From: Klebsiella sp. BIGb0138
GTDB taxonomy: Bacteria > Pseudomonadota > Gammaproteobacteria > Enterobacterales > Enterobacteriaceae
NCBI RefSeq assembly: GCF_004342285.1
Contig: NZ_SMCV01000011.1
Span: 124,001 to 188,000 of the forward strand
Length of the DNA stretch: 64,000 bases
Direction of reading: 5' to 3'
The position numbers were made by a program, and so were the translations under genes. Under the pieces are notes generated by a model. It did not search any database and was not told the DNA's origin. It worked only from the letters and a program-made list of their open reading frames with translations. Each line of letters begins with the position of its first letter. The stretch's first letter is position 1. This document shows positions 1-12,179 of this stretch, piece after piece.

Positions 1-455
1 ACCAGCTCAGAAATATATTCATCGGCCGGAATATGAAATAATGAGGGCGTGAGACCCAGCAAAGGAAATGAAATCCAGTGGACGGCAATTGTCGCCACGA
101 TCCCCGCCCATACTCCCTGCCATAATTTTACTTTCGGAAAAACCTCCGCGACGACGCAATAGCCAATCGCAAACACCAGTGAGAATATGATATGAGTGAC
201 CATCACCGGATTAATGACGTGCTCTGAAAAAGTATATACGGTATGGGTTGGATCGATCCCAAGATAGTCGCGTAGAAAAAGATATGGCGGATTGAACTCA
301 TCCCTGCCGCCTGAAAATGTGCGCGGCGGTAAAGGTACTTCAGCCCCCCACTTCACAAATGCCGACATAATTCCGGCAATGGCCCCTACAAATAATGCAA
401 CGCCGTAACGTCTCCTTGCCGGATCTGTCCGGATAAAAAAATCCTTAATTGCCAT
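1..455 (-). CDS. yagU: YagU family inner membrane protein (DUF1440), 5' part only
   Basis: The reverse strand is open from an ATG at 455 to the window edge, giving 151 residues of the N-terminal part; the C-terminus lies outside. The translation begins [18 protein letters not shown] and carries the family landmarks [14 protein letters not shown] near residue 33 and [14 protein letters not shown] near residue 105, matching my memory of E. coli YagU, an inner membrane protein linked to acid resistance. Hydrophobic stretches near residues 17-35, 85-105 and 115-135 fit a multi-pass membrane protein. A GGTGGTG purine-rich stretch sits just upstream of the ATG. An FNR-like box lies about 75 bp upstream, so oxygen-dependent control is plausible. 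Confidence 0.85.
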   Translation of the reverse strand, partial: MAIKDFFIRTDPARRRYGVALFVGAIAGIMSAFVKWGAEVPLPPRTFSGGRDEFNPPYLFLRDYLGIDPTHTVYTFSEHVINPVMVTHIIFSLVFAIGYCVVAEVFPKVKLWQGVWAGIVATIAVHWISFPLLGLTPSLFHIPADEYISEL

Positions 456-523
456 AAAAACACCACCAATATATTAATATTCATTTCGCATGTTCATATT
501 TCATAAAGATGGCGCCGCCCATG

Positions 524-537
524 TTGATCAAGATCAC
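524..537. promoter_or_regulatory. FNR-like box upstream of yagU
   Basis: TTGAT-CAAG-ATCAC matches the FNR consensus TTGAT-N4-ATCAA at 9 of 10 positions. It lies about 75 bp before the yagU start on the minus strand. The rest of the 456-748 interval holds no gene I can support; the short reading frames there lack a ribosome site or family features. Function is inferred from the motif only. Confidence 0.5.
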
Positions 538-748
538 ACTTTTTGGCCATAGCCGCTACTATAAATAGACTGTAATTATGGCCAGTGGACGACGTTTGGC
601 AATGCAAGGCGTTGTTCCTGCGTAGTGCCTCTGACAGTCGCCGGCGCTTCATATGGCGGCTAAAGAGGGATGCGCGCCTCTCCTGACAAAAGAGAGTTCT
701 GGCGGCGCTGAGCTCCGGCACGAAGGGATGGCGTTTTCTCGCGCCAGA

Positions 749-1180
749 TTAACGGATATACCCCTGCTCTCGCATGCGTAATAAGCTTTCATCGCTGGCG
801 TAAACCATTCCGGTCGCCAACGTTTCAAAACCAAACCGGCGGTAAAAATCCATTTTATCCGCAACCGCATAGATAAAAATTTTGCCAAACGGCAGCAGTT
901 CATTCTGTACCGCCTGCATCAGCTGCTGGCCATAGCCCTTACCCTGCTGATGTGGGAGCACTGCAACATCGGCAAGGTAGCTGCACCAGGTAAGATCGCT
1001 GATGGCCCGGGCGACCGCAATCAGCCGATCTTTTTCATAGCCAAACCAACAGAAGGCGCTATGACGAAAAGCTCGCTCAACCAGGCCAATCTCACGTTGA
1101 TTGAGGCCCGCGGCGGCGATGAGATCTGCCACAGCTTGCCAGTTCACTTTATCCAGACTCTCTCTACCTTCCAGCCGCAT
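749..1180 (-). CDS. GNAT family N-acetyltransferase
   Basis: A 143-residue protein with the GNAT acetyl-CoA binding signature VAVLPHQQGKGYGQQLM (Q-x-x-G-x-G loop) at about residues 76-92 and the closing strand-helix DFYRRFGFETL near residue 116. It would acetylate a small molecule or protein amino group; the substrate cannot be read from sequence. The open frame continues upstream to 1306, but I place the start at 1180 (MRLEGRESLDKVNW) because an AAGG stretch sits about 10 nt before that ATG and because the 42 upstream residues show no family similarity. It stands alone, in the same direction as lacI and yagU. Confidence 0.8.
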   Translation of the reverse strand: MRLEGRESLDKVNWQAVADLIAAAGLNQREIGLVERAFRHSAFCWFGYEKDRLIAVARAISDLTWCSYLADVAVLPHQQGKGYGQQLMQAVQNELLPFGKIFIYAVADKMDFYRRFGFETLATGMVYASDESLLRMREQGYIR

Positions 1181-1402
1181 TATCACGTTACCTTTGACTC
1201 CCGCATTGTCGCTTTCAGCATAGCCGGAACAGGACTCCCTCCCCTGAAGGTCTTCCAGCATATTATGCTGGTTAATAAACGATAACCCCGAGGACGGCGA
1301 CACCATAAGCGCTGAAAACAGATCGTTTATTCTTAATAAGGGTTAAAATTCCCCCATACTAAAGAATTAAATAAATTTTCGATTTTTTTGCGCACCGCAG
1401 GC

Positions 1403-1430
1403 AAAAAAAAACCGCCAGATAGCTGGCGGT
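1403..1430 (-). terminator. Intrinsic terminator, minus strand
   Basis: A perfect 8-bp stem ACCGCCAG/CTGGCGGT with a 4-nt loop is followed on the minus strand by a run of T. It lies about 120 bp beyond the lacI stop and can end lacI transcription or a short RNA encoded in the interval between. Confidence 0.85.
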
Positions 1431-1552
1431 GAACAAATGCTTGCATGGATAGATTGTGTTTTGCATTGTACATAAAGACGGCTTCCAGCCTCCTCTACGT
1501 CTTTTCCTACGCTAGCACACTCTTCTTCAATGAAAGCTAAACCGAAACCGGC
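1431..1552 (-). other. Structured interval between lacI and its terminator; possible small RNA
   Basis: Read on the minus strand, this stretch contains AAAGAC at about 1498 pairing with GTCTTT at about 1475, with an inner GGCT-GGA-AGCC hairpin and an AGGAGG in the side loop. It then runs into the strong terminator at 1403-1430. The spacing (about 100-120 nt ending in a terminator) would suit a small RNA or the lacI 3' end. I do not recognise it as a known RNA family and see no convincing promoter of its own. Confidence 0.25.
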
Positions 1553-2617
1553 TTACAGCTTATCGACCAGCGCTTTTAGCTCGGCAATCAAGGGGCCACG
1601 GGTGTCTTCGCCCTCATGCGGCCAGGTTGACTGACGGACGATCAGTTCGGTGGGCAACAGTTCGCGGATACGTACCTGCGGCGCCGCCATCTGCTGAGCC
1701 AGCCGTTCCACCGCCCTTTTGCCCAGCAGATCGAAGTTTTGCGCAACGGTGGTCAACGGGGGCTGGAAGTAGAGGCTATCCGCCGTATCGTCGTAGCCGG
1801 TCACCGAGATCGCGCGGCTGCCGCTGCGGTTGAGCTGCGCCAGGGCGCTGAGTACCCCTAAGGCCATCTGGTCGTTAGCCACTACGATGGCGCTGATCCG
1901 CGGCTGGAGATGCAGCAGCTCGAAGGTTTTACGCCAGCCGCTGGCGGCGCTCCAGTCGCCAAAAACCGTCACCCCATTACTGACCCCCAGGCTGTGCAGC
2001 GCCTCTCGCCAGCTACCCAGCCGCATGCGGGCGGAAACGGAGCTTTCCGGGCCGGCCAGCAGGCCAAACTCCCGGTGTCCCAGCTGCCAAAGATGCCGCA
2101 CGCAGGCCCCGCAGCCGTCGCGATGGTCGAACCGGACGCAGGAGACATCCGTCTCCGGCGAAACATCAAGAAACAGACAGGCGATATCGGGGTTTTCCCT
2201 GACCAGGCGTTCCGCGATGTCGCTCTCCAGCGGCAGGCCAACAATCGCGCCACGAATATGCTGAGCGCGAAACTCATCCAGCCGCGCCTGCAAGGCGGCG
2301 TAGTCGGTACGCTCCGGCATCGCGATAGACACTTCCAGCTGATGGCGAGCGGCATGACTTTTCACCGCCGCGGCGATTTGCGAAGGCGCATGCAGCGTCA
2401 ACGAGGCGGTAATCAGCCCTATCGAGGGCGCCGCTTTGCCCGCCAGCAGCTGCGCCGAGCGGTTGGGGACATAATGCAGCGCCTGCATGGCGCGAATCAC
2501 TTTCTCACGGGTTCGCGCCGACACCACCTCAGGACGATTAAGCACCCGGGAAACCGTCTGCTGAGAAACCCCGGCCTCACGGGCCACATCATCTAATGTT
2601 GCCGAATGGCGCTGCAT
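1553..2617 (-). CDS. lacI: Lac repressor LacI
   Basis: A 354-residue LacI/GalR family repressor. Residues 7-26 form the helix-turn-helix (TLDDVAREAGVSQQTVSRVL), followed by the hinge helix (RSAQLLAGK) and a periplasmic-binding-type sugar domain. The C-terminal tail (about residues 335-354, ending ELKALVDKL) resembles the tetramerisation helix of LacI. It is transcribed divergently from lacZ, the arrangement I know from Klebsiella lac and unlike E. coli, where lacI and lacZ run the same way. Two copies of an operator-like motif sit in the shared intergenic region. Ligand by analogy: allolactose. Confidence 0.93.
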   Translation of the reverse strand: MQRHSATLDDVAREAGVSQQTVSRVLNRPEVVSARTREKVIRAMQALHYVPNRSAQLLAGKAAPSIGLITASLTLHAPSQIAAAVKSHAARHQLEVSIAMPERTDYAALQARLDEFRAQHIRGAIVGLPLESDIAERLVRENPDIACLFLDVSPETDVSCVRFDHRDGCGACVRHLWQLGHREFGLLAGPESSVSARMRLGSWREALHSLGVSNGVTVFGDWSAASGWRKTFELLHLQPRISAIVVANDQMALGVLSALAQLNRSGSRAISVTGYDDTADSLYFQPPLTTVAQNFDLLGKRAVERLAQQMAAPQVRIRELLPTELIVRQSTWPHEGEDTRGPLIAELKALVDKL

Positions 2618-2658
2618 GCTTATCTCCTGTCGGCTAAAACTGAGCCCTGGCCGTTAAA

Positions 2659-2673
2659 TGTCGTTCGCTAACA
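2659..2673. promoter_or_regulatory. Putative lac operator, lacI-proximal copy
   Basis: TGTCGTTCGCTAACA lies 42 bp before the lacI start. It is an inverted copy, with one substitution and one missing base, of the motif at 2793-2808 near lacZ. The two centres are about 134 bp apart, near a whole number of helical turns, as expected for repressor looping. Confidence 0.55.
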
Positions 2674-2780
2674 TTTTATGTCTAATTCACGACAAAAATC
2701 TGCTCGGATTGCGGCGTTTCGTGATCGTGGGTCGGTTTCATTTTCACCGATATTGCGGGACGGATAAAAATATCTGATAA

Positions 2781-5945
<3,165 letters not shown>

Positions 5946-6128
5946 ATAATCGGGGGGCGGATGTCCCCCATCCCAAACGGCGTTCCCCGCTTAGCGCTTA
6001 TCCGGGATACATCGCGGCGGCAACGGGTACCGTCCCGCCACACGGATGGCGTCACGCAGGGAAGCGACAGGTCGCCCGCTGCAAAGCGGCGGGAATAATG
6101 GCGAGTATAATAACAATGGAACATCTCT
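5946..6128 (+). other. lacZ-lacY spacer with palindromic sequences
   Basis: The 183-bp spacer is unusually long for an operon. It holds several inverted repeats, including a GGGGG/CCCCC hairpin at about 5951-5968, a GCGCTTATCCGGGATAC stretch reminiscent of REP/BIME elements, and CCGCTGCAAAGCGG near 6076. No T-run follows, so these look like mRNA-stabilising REP-type elements rather than a terminator. Confidence 0.4.
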
Positions 6129-7394
6129 ATGAAATTCTCTGAACTTGCGCCACGCGAACGGCATAATTTTGTCTATTTCCTGCTGTTCTTTTTCTTCTAC
6201 TACTTCATTATGTCAGCCTATTTCCCCTTTTTCCCGGTCTGGCTGGCGGACGTTAACCATTTAAGCAAAACGGAAACCGGGATTGTTTTTTCTGCTATCT
6301 CACTGTTCGCTATTATCTGCCAGCCGATATTCGGCCTGCTTTCCGATAAGCTAGGTCTGCGCAAACATCTGCTGTGGGTCATTACCGTCTTATTAATGCT
6401 CTTCGCCCCGTTCTTTATATTTGTCTTCTCGCCGCTGTTGCAGCTGAATATTTTCGTCGGGGCGCTGGTGGGCGGGCTCTATCTCGGAATCGTATTTTCC
6501 AGCGGTTCCGGCGCGGTCGAGGCCTATATTGAACGCGTCAGTCGCGCCAACCGCTTTGAATACGGCAAGGTTCGCGTGGCGGGATGCATCGGCTGGGCGC
6601 TCTGCGCGTCCATCACCGGCATTTTGTTCGGTATTGACCCCAATATCACCTTCTGGATCGCCTCCGGTTTTGCGCTGGTGCTCGGCGTGCTGCTGTGGTT
6701 CTCCCGTCCGGAAAGCAGCAACAGCGCCCAGGTGATGGACGCCTTAGGCGCCAACCGGCAGGCATTTTCGCTGCGCGTCGCCGCGGAGCTGCTGCGGATG
6801 CCGCGCTTCTGGGGATTTATTATCTACGTGGTCGGCGTCGCCAGCGTGTATGACGTTTTCGACCAGCAGTTTGCTAACTTTTTTAAAGGTTTTTTTGCCG
6901 ATCCGCAGCGCGGCACCGAAGTCTTTGGCTTTGTCACCACCGGCGGCGAATTGCTGAATGCGCTGATTATGTTCTGCGCCCCGGCCATCGTTAACCGTAT
7001 TGGCGCGAAAAATGCCTTGTTGACCGCCGGGATGATTATGTCGCTGCGGATTCTCGGCTCCTCTTTTGCCACCTCGGCGTTCGAAGTGGTGATGTTAAAA
7101 ATGCTGCATATGTTTGAAGTGCCGTTCCTGCTGGTGGGTACCTTTAAATATATTTCGTCGGCATTTAACCCCAAATTATCCGCCACGCTGTTCCTGATAG
7201 GTTTTAACCTCTCGAAACAGCTCTCCGGCGTGGTGCTGTCGGCATGGGTGGGCCGGATGTACGACACCGTCGGCTTCCATCAGGCCTACCTGATACTGGG
7301 GTCCATTACGCTGGGATTTACGCTCATCTCGCTGTTCACCCTGAAAGGCAGCAAAACGCTGCTGCCCGCCGCCGGGGTGAACCCCGCCGCCTGA
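6129..7394 (+). CDS. lacY: Lactose permease LacY
   Basis: A 421-residue major facilitator of the oligosaccharide:H+ symporter family, importing lactose with protons across the inner membrane. Key residues of E. coli LacY are all found with an offset of five: Glu131 in AVEAYIER (Glu126), Arg149 in GKVRVAG (Arg144), and His327 and Glu330 in [10 protein letters not shown] (His322, Glu325). Twelve hydrophobic segments are evident, starting with the aromatic-rich first helix [12 protein letters not shown]. The gene follows lacZ in the same direction. Instead of lacA there is a converging ATPase gene 41 bp downstream. Confidence 0.94.
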   Translation: MKFSELAPRERHNFVYFLLFFFFYYFIMSAYFPFFPVWLADVNHLSKTETGIVFSAISLFAIICQPIFGLLSDKLGLRKHLLWVITVLLMLFAPFFIFVFSPLLQLNIFVGALVGGLYLGIVFSSGSGAVEAYIERVSRANRFEYGKVRVAGCIGWALCASITGILFGIDPNITFWIASGFALVLGVLLWFSRPESSNSAQVMDALGANRQAFSLRVAAELLRMPRFWGFIIYVVGVASVYDVFDQQFANFFKGFFADPQRGTEVFGFVTTGGELLNALIMFCAPAIVNRIGAKNALLTAGMIMSLRILGSSFATSAFEVVMLKMLHMFEVPFLLVGTFKYISSAFNPKLSATLFLIGFNLSKQLSGVVLSAWVGRMYDTVGFHQAYLILGSITLGFTLISLFTLKGSKTLLPAAGVNPAA

Positions 7395-7435
7395 ATGGCC
7401 AGCATCGGCTCGTTGAACATCACGGGCCGATGACT

Positions 7436-8536
7436 TTAACTGCCCTCGGCGGCTTTGATTCGCGTTTCTCCGTCGCTGTTTTCCAGCTCATAGATCCGGC
7501 TCTCCGCCAGCGAGGCGATAAGCGCCACGAGTTCCGACGAGTGGCTGGTTAACCAGATTTGGCTATCGCGGGAGGCTGCAACAATCAGCCGGGCCAGCGC
7601 CGGAAACATCTGCCGATGCAGGCTGTTTTCCGGCTCGTTAATCGCCAGAAACGCCGGCGGACGCGGGCTTAATAGTGCGACCGCCAGGCACAGGAACCGT
7701 AACGTGCCATCGGACATTTCCGCCGCCAGCAGCGGTCGGTATATCCCGTTTCGCCGCATCTTCATTGCGAAACGCGAGTTTTCGTTTTCACAGAAAAACG
7801 TGCACTGCGGGAAGGCGACGCCAAGGATCTCATGAAGTAACTCTTCGGCGCCAATTTCGACAATCGTCTGAAAGGCGGCGGCGAGATTGTGCCCATCGCT
7901 ATCGAGCACCGGCGAACGGTAGCCGACCGTCGGATGCCGCAGCGCCGAGTGCCTGCCGATACTAAATTCGTGATAGAAGCGCCACTGGCGCAGAGTTTCT
8001 CTGACCCGCGAGACTTCCGGGAAGCGGTGCGGCTCACCCAGTTGACCGAAAATGGACTCATTTTCATAAATGGTGTCGGTGAAGGTATTTTTCTCGCCGT
8101 TGACATCAAGCAGAAATGCGGCCTGATTCTTGCGCTGCAACACCCGTGCTGACGGGCGCCGGGAGAACCCCGCCAGCCAGATAGACTCCTCTTTAACTAG
8201 CGGATCGAGCATAAACTGGGTGGGATAAGGCAGCTTTTCCGGGAAGCCGACCTGCAGCTCATAATCGAATTGATCCGTGAGACAGGCTATCTGCAACCGC
8301 CGCGGATAGCGGGCGGTGGGCGCGCTTTTCCCCGACCACATGATATTCTCGAGGCCGCCTTCATCACTGATATAACTGGAGAACCTGCCGTCAGCGCAGG
8401 CCGTTAACAGCTGGATGGCTTTATAGATATTGGATTTACCGCAGCCGTTCGGCCCAAAAACGATATTGAGCGCGCCCAGTTCCAGCTCGATATCCCTGAC
8501 CGATCTGAAATTTTGTATGCGGATATGGCGAATCAT
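7436..8536 (-). CDS. AAA/SMC-RecF type ATPase
   Basis: A 366-residue stand-alone ATPase of the RecF/SMC-like AAA superfamily. Walker A is FGPNGCGKSN at residues 27-36, the ABC-type signature is MSDGTLRFLCLA near residue 271, Walker B is AINEPENSLH near residue 299, and a switch histidine lies in LTSHSSELV near 332. The N-terminus MIRHIRIQNFRSVRDIELELG is the classic first strand of these proteins. No coiled-coil of SMC length and no TOPRIM nuclease domain follow, so it is not an OLD nuclease. A similar gene is found beside the chromosomal beta-lactamase in Klebsiella as far as I remember. Biological role unknown. Confidence 0.8.
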   Translation of the reverse strand: MIRHIRIQNFRSVRDIELELGALNIVFGPNGCGKSNIYKAIQLLTACADGRFSSYISDEGGLENIMWSGKSAPTARYPRRLQIACLTDQFDYELQVGFPEKLPYPTQFMLDPLVKEESIWLAGFSRRPSARVLQRKNQAAFLLDVNGEKNTFTDTIYENESIFGQLGEPHRFPEVSRVRETLRQWRFYHEFSIGRHSALRHPTVGYRSPVLDSDGHNLAAAFQTIVEIGAEELLHEILGVAFPQCTFFCENENSRFAMKMRRNGIYRPLLAAEMSDGTLRFLCLAVALLSPRPPAFLAINEPENSLHRQMFPALARLIVAASRDSQIWLTSHSSELVALIASLAESRIYELENSDGETRIKAAEGS

Positions 8537-8618
8537 GGCGCTCCCGAAGAGAATAAAACCGCGCGGGGCCGCAGCGGCGGACAGGCCGGACGCCGGCGAA
8601 TCGTCCGGCGCCGGTGGT

Positions 8619-8972
8619 TCAGCACAGAGACTTCTTCATGCCCCGGGTCAGGGCGACTCGTTTGAGCTTGTCAGAGTCCTCATGTGACTCATTGAAGACG
8701 CCAAAAAAGTAGCGCTCATCATCGATCGTTTGCGACACAATCCGATAGCTCAGCGGCGGCCCGGATTTCGCGCCATACTGCGCAGCGGTGACGGAGAGCT
8801 CCGTCGCGGTATCGGCGACGCTGACCAGCAGGCCGTCCGCCTTTCCCCCCACCAGCATGACCTTAATTAGCGGGTCCACCATGTTCCTCCCGGAGCGGTC
8901 AATGATTAATGTTTGGTCGCCGACAGCGGGCCGCATTAACGCAGCCCTCTGTACATTCTTATAGTTCATCAC
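8619..8972 (-). CDS. Hypothetical protein, 117 residues
   Basis: A small protein I do not recognise. It has no signal peptide or membrane span; the middle (QTLIIDRSGRNMVDPLIKVMLVGGKADGLLVSVAD) looks like alternating strands and the C-terminus is basic, ending KRVALTRGMKKSLC. It is 82 bp upstream of, and in line with, the ATPase gene, so co-transcription is possible. The spacer between them holds overlapping CCGGCG/CGCCGG inverted repeats. ATGs at residues 1, 2 and 13 are all possible starts. Confidence 0.5.
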   Translation of the reverse strand: MMNYKNVQRAALMRPAVGDQTLIIDRSGRNMVDPLIKVMLVGGKADGLLVSVADTATELSVTAAQYGAKSGPPLSYRIVSQTIDDERYFFGVFNESHEDSDKLKRVALTRGMKKSLC

Positions 8973-9101
8973 GGCCTTAAATAAAAAAACTCTTTCTTAT
9001 ACTGAGCTAAGCATCGATTATTGCTGGTAAAAGCTGGCAGATGATGAAGGAAAAAAGAGGAATTGTGAATCTTCATAGCGCTTATTTATGATTATTTTCC
9101 A

Positions 9102-9130
9102 TTGAACCGTCTCGCCAGAGTCCGCATAGT
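9102..9130 (+). promoter_or_regulatory. Promoter of bla
   Basis: TTGAAC, a 17-bp spacer, then CATAGT, 38 bp before the beta-lactamase start. It resembles a modest sigma-70 promoter, fitting low constitutive expression. No ampR-like regulator is adjacent. Confidence 0.55.
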
Positions 9131-9167
9131 CCGCTTGTCCAGAAGCAAATCCAAGGAAGAACCCTGA

Positions 9168-10022
9168 ATGCGTCATAATCGTTTCGCTCTGCTCCCGTTA
9201 TTCGCCGCCCTGTCTTTGCCCGGCTGGGCGCATGAAGCGACGGTAAGCAAGGTTAAAGAGGCTGAAAGCCAGCTCCAGGCCCGGGTCGGCTACGCCGAGC
9301 TGGATCTATCCTCCGGCCGGCTGCTGACCGGCTACCGCTCAGCCGAACGTTTCCCGATGATGAGTACCTTTAAGGTGCTGCTATGCGGCGCCGTTTTGTC
9401 GCGCGTTGACACCGGAGAAGAAAAGCTCGATCGGCGTATTGATTACCGCCAGCAGGATCTGGTTGAGTACTCGCCGGTGACGGAAAAGCACCTCAGCGAT
9501 GGGCTGACCGTGGCGGAGCTGTGCGCCGCCGCCATTACCCTGAGTGATAACACGGCGGCCAACCTGCTGCTGGCCACCCTCGGCGGCCCGCAGGGATTAA
9601 CCGCTTTTCTCCGTCGCAGCGGCGATCGGACGTCACGTCTCGATCGTTGGGAAACGGCCCTCAATGAAGCGCTGCCGGGCGACGCGCGCGACACCACCAC
9701 GCCAGAAGCCATGGCGCAGACGCTGCGTCAGCTGTTGACCGGCAACGTCCTTTCGGCCGCTTCGCAGCGGCAGCTGCAGCGCTGGATGGTGGACGACAAA
9801 GTGGCGGGACCGCTGCTGCGCTCGGCGCTACCCGCAGGCTGGTTTATCGCCGACAAAACCGGCGCCGGCAACCGTGGCTCACGGGGGATCGTGGCCGCAC
9901 TTGGCCCGGACGGTAAAGCCTCGCGTATCGTGGTGATTTATTTAACCGAAACCAAAGCCTCTATGGACGAGAGAAACAAGCAGATTGCCGCCATCGGCGA
10001 AACCCTGGTGCAGCGCTGGTAA
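9168..10022 (+). CDS. bla: Class A beta-lactamase, SHV/LEN-related (Raoultella PLA/ORN/TER type)
   Basis: A 284-residue periplasmic serine beta-lactamase that opens penicillin rings. A signal peptide (about 21 residues, ending PGWA) precedes the mature enzyme. All class A motifs are present: Ser66-Thr-Phe-Lys69 (Ambler 70-73), Ser126-Asp-Asn (130-132), Glu162 in the omega loop (166) and Lys230-Thr-Gly (234-236). The stretches [33 protein letters not shown] and [11 protein letters not shown] are shared with SHV-1, but the N-terminus and many other positions differ, more than the SHV, LEN or OKP groups differ from each other. This fits the chromosomal enzymes of Raoultella. An AAGGA site precedes the ATG. 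Which named variant it is cannot be told from memory. Confidence 0.92.
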   Translation: MRHNRFALLPLFAALSLPGWAHEATVSKVKEAESQLQARVGYAELDLSSGRLLTGYRSAERFPMMSTFKVLLCGAVLSRVDTGEEKLDRRIDYRQQDLVEYSPVTEKHLSDGLTVAELCAAAITLSDNTAANLLLATLGGPQGLTAFLRRSGDRTSRLDRWETALNEALPGDARDTTTPEAMAQTLRQLLTGNVLSAASQRQLQRWMVDDKVAGPLLRSALPAGWFIADKTGAGNRGSRGIVAALGPDGKASRIVVIYLTETKASMDERNKQIAAIGETLVQRW

Positions 10023-10420
10023 TATCCTGGCCACCGTCATGGAAAAATGTACGGAGCTGGCGTCCCTCTCGGGCGCGCTCCGCTTATCGCTCTCAGATTT
10101 GAGGGATTGTTAATCCGCATCCTGCCGACACAGAAAAGGCCCGCCGAAGCGGGCCTGCCACTGCTAGTTATTTTGATGATTGTGATGCCTGGTGCCTCCA
10201 GGTGAGCCTTTGGTCAGCCACCGTGACTCGCGAGTAAATATATATAAAGCCGCATCTCAACCAGCATGCGTCCTTTGGCCCGCTGTTTCGCCCCTACGCA
10301 GAGTGGGATTCATCACAATAATGATGCTAATGGCCTGGCATTCAACGCGAGCTAAACGGTCGGCCATTAACGGCTCCGCCTGACGTGCATACGTCACGGC
10401 AAGAGAGACAACTGCCGGCG
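10023..10420 (-). other. Gene-free interval downstream of bla
   Basis: About 400 bp without a gene I can support. Its clearest element is a perfect 8-bp hairpin at 10137-10156 (AGGCCCGC/GCGGGCCT, CGAA loop) with four T on the minus-strand side, so it reads best as a minus-strand terminator, yet the nearest minus-strand gene ends 265 bp away. On the minus strand an ATG at about 10266 opens a 17-residue frame, MLVEMRLYIYLLASHGG; nothing else supports it. Confidence 0.35.
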
Positions 10421-10831
10421 CTATTTTGCGCGTTTAGCCAGATGAGGGCACTGCGTGGACCATTTTACAAATTTCGCATTGTAAACCGCGTCATCATCGC
10501 TGATAAAAGAGACATGACCTGTTTTGGCGGCACCGTCTTTCAGGGTCCCCAAAAGATCCAGCTGGACCGTGCGCTCGTCGAACTCTTTACCTTTCTCGTC
10601 GAAAGCCCGATAACACCCCACAAACCCCGTCAGTTCGATAGGGTCATTGGTTTTACTGGTCACCACCAGGTTAAATGTTTTTTCATATTTAGGCTCTCCG
10701 GCAATAACAACGGTACCTTCAGAAGCAGGAATAGCCTCAATGACAAGTTTATTGTGTAAATCTTCCGCTGCTACAGAAGAAAATGAGACGAGAATAAATG
10801 AGGAAACAAATAGAGCTTTGACCATTTTCAT
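10421..10831 (-). CDS. Secreted protein of the DUF4354 type
   Basis: A 136-residue protein with a clear signal peptide (MKMVKALFVSSFILVSFSSVAA, cleavage about residue 22). The mature part is beta-rich: residues around KTFNLVVTSKTNDPIELTGFVGC, then CYRAFD and, near the end, FVKWSTQC, giving two cysteines that could pair in the periplasm. This resembles the DUF4354 family of enterobacteria, a recollection rather than a search. The ATG follows an AGGAGGTT-like ribosome site. It is monocistronic; function unknown. Confidence 0.65.
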   Translation of the reverse strand: MKMVKALFVSSFILVSFSSVAAEDLHNKLVIEAIPASEGTVVIAGEPKYEKTFNLVVTSKTNDPIELTGFVGCYRAFDEKGKEFDERTVQLDLLGTLKDGAAKTGHVSFISDDDAVYNAKFVKWSTQCPHLAKRAK

Positions 10832-10982
10832 TAATAACCTCCTTGATAAACACCCGAAGGTTATACCGCAGAAAGAGGCTTATCCCAAATCCCAGGGTAA
10901 ACTTAGCGTAAACCAACAAGAAACAATTCAAATATAGAAAAATTCGCCGCGCCATGGCAACAAAGCAGATGATGACGGGATG

Positions 10983-11285
10983 TTACGCCCTGTCGATTAA
11001 CAATAATGTCCCGTGACTTCCCGGGGGAACGCGATGGCTTGCGCCTTTGGGGATAAGATAAAAATCCCCCGCTTTGAGTATGACCGCCTGGCCATCAACA
11101 ATGAGCGCCATCTCCCCTTCAATCACCACCAGCAGTTCATCAAAGTCGGCATGAGACTCATCCGGGATACCCGGACCGCCCATCTTTATGAGTTTAATGT
11201 TGGCGCCCCCGACCTTGCCGAGGATCAGCGATTGCCAGACCTCGGGTAACTCCAACGCTATTTTTGCTAAAGAGCCTGTGTTCAC
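10983..11285 (-). CDS. Small cupin-domain protein
   Basis: A 100-residue single-domain cupin. The barrel motifs are H-A-D-F-D-E-L-L-V-V-I-E-G-E-M near the middle and G-D-F-Y-L-I-P-K-G-A-S-H-R-V toward the C-terminus, with histidines placed to bind a metal. The frame is open from 11348, but the likely start is the GTG at 11285 because GAGGGAAG lies 4-11 nt before it and because the preceding 21 residues look non-homologous. Substrate unknown; such proteins often handle sugars or act as sensors. It stands alone on the minus strand. Confidence 0.72.
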   Translation of the reverse strand: MNTGSLAKIALELPEVWQSLILGKVGGANIKLIKMGGPGIPDESHADFDELLVVIEGEMALIVDGQAVILKAGDFYLIPKGASHRVPPGSHGTLLLIDRA

Positions 11286-11488
11286 TGCGCTTCCCTCGTG
11301 ACATGCGAAGTTATAGCTGTACCATATTTCACCCACCGCCCAAATCAATAATCATGATAAGAAATGCTGACTTAGCGCGAACGGTTTTTAGGTCGTCATG
11401 ACCGGTTATTTTCCACCGCTCACGCGCGGCGCCAGCGAAATATTCGCGTCGTCCCCGCCGGCGGCGATGCTCCAGCCGTTTCTCCCAT

Positions 11489-11513
11489 AAAAAAGCCCCG
11501 CGTATGCGAGGCT
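11489..11513 (-). terminator. Intrinsic terminator after the 76-residue hypothetical gene
   Basis: On the minus strand AGCCTCGC-ATAC-GCGGGGCT (one mismatch in the stem) is followed by six T. It lies 34 bp beyond the stop of the upstream hypothetical gene. Confidence 0.8.
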
Positions 11514-11546
11514 CCGGCTGATATAAAAAGCGCAGGCTGGCCTAAG

Positions 11547-11777
11547 CTAGTCCTCTTCGCGACCTTCAAGGGCATCCTGAATAGCATCAGCTAAAGAGGA
11601 GACCTCCTGGGCGACGTTACGCAAATCCATCTGACTACGAATACCGGAATTCGCGGTTGATGAAGAGACAGCGGCTTTCGAAATTTCTAATGCTGCCTGT
11701 ACGGCAAGAAGACGCTTGTGTCTCTCGACCGCGTCTTCACCGCTATCATCATCAAAATCAAAGTATTTTTCTAACAT
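11547..11777 (-). CDS. Small acidic hypothetical protein, 76 residues
   Basis: Starts MLEKYFDFDDDSGEDAVERHK and ends DAIQDALEGREED, so both ends are acidic and the middle is helical with two heptad-like stretches. A frame continues upstream to 11843, but AAAAGGAA lies 6-13 nt before the ATG at 11777 and decides the start. It has its own terminator. I know no function. It is the last gene before the malonate locus. Confidence 0.6.
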   Translation of the reverse strand: MLEKYFDFDDDSGEDAVERHKRLLAVQAALEISKAAVSSSTANSGIRSQMDLRNVAQEVSSLADAIQDALEGREED

Positions 11778-12179
11778 GCTGATTCCTTTTCGACCATCTG
11801 GTTGCCGGGTAACTGATATTTGGTCACAGCGGGGTAAATTCAATGGTCAGCCAGGATTTTAATATCATTGTGTTAATTTTGAACTCGGCAGCGACCTTTT
11901 CCAGAAAAGACAATCGACCCCTGGTGCGTGTTTAATCATTGACCATCCGCACAGACTATGAAGTTATCACTTCACAAGAGAATATCAGCGCTAAATAGCT
12001 GCGCGGAATAGTGTTCCATTTTTGGCCCCCTTCCGGGGCAAGGCATCAGGGCTGTTTCCTTTACCTGACCGCGCTGCATCAGGCTTGAGATGTGTTGCTC
12101 TTACGCAACATGCCACCCGTCAGTAAACGGCAGATGTGGCCGTATTAGGCGCGGCTATGTTGAGGGATGCAGGATATTT

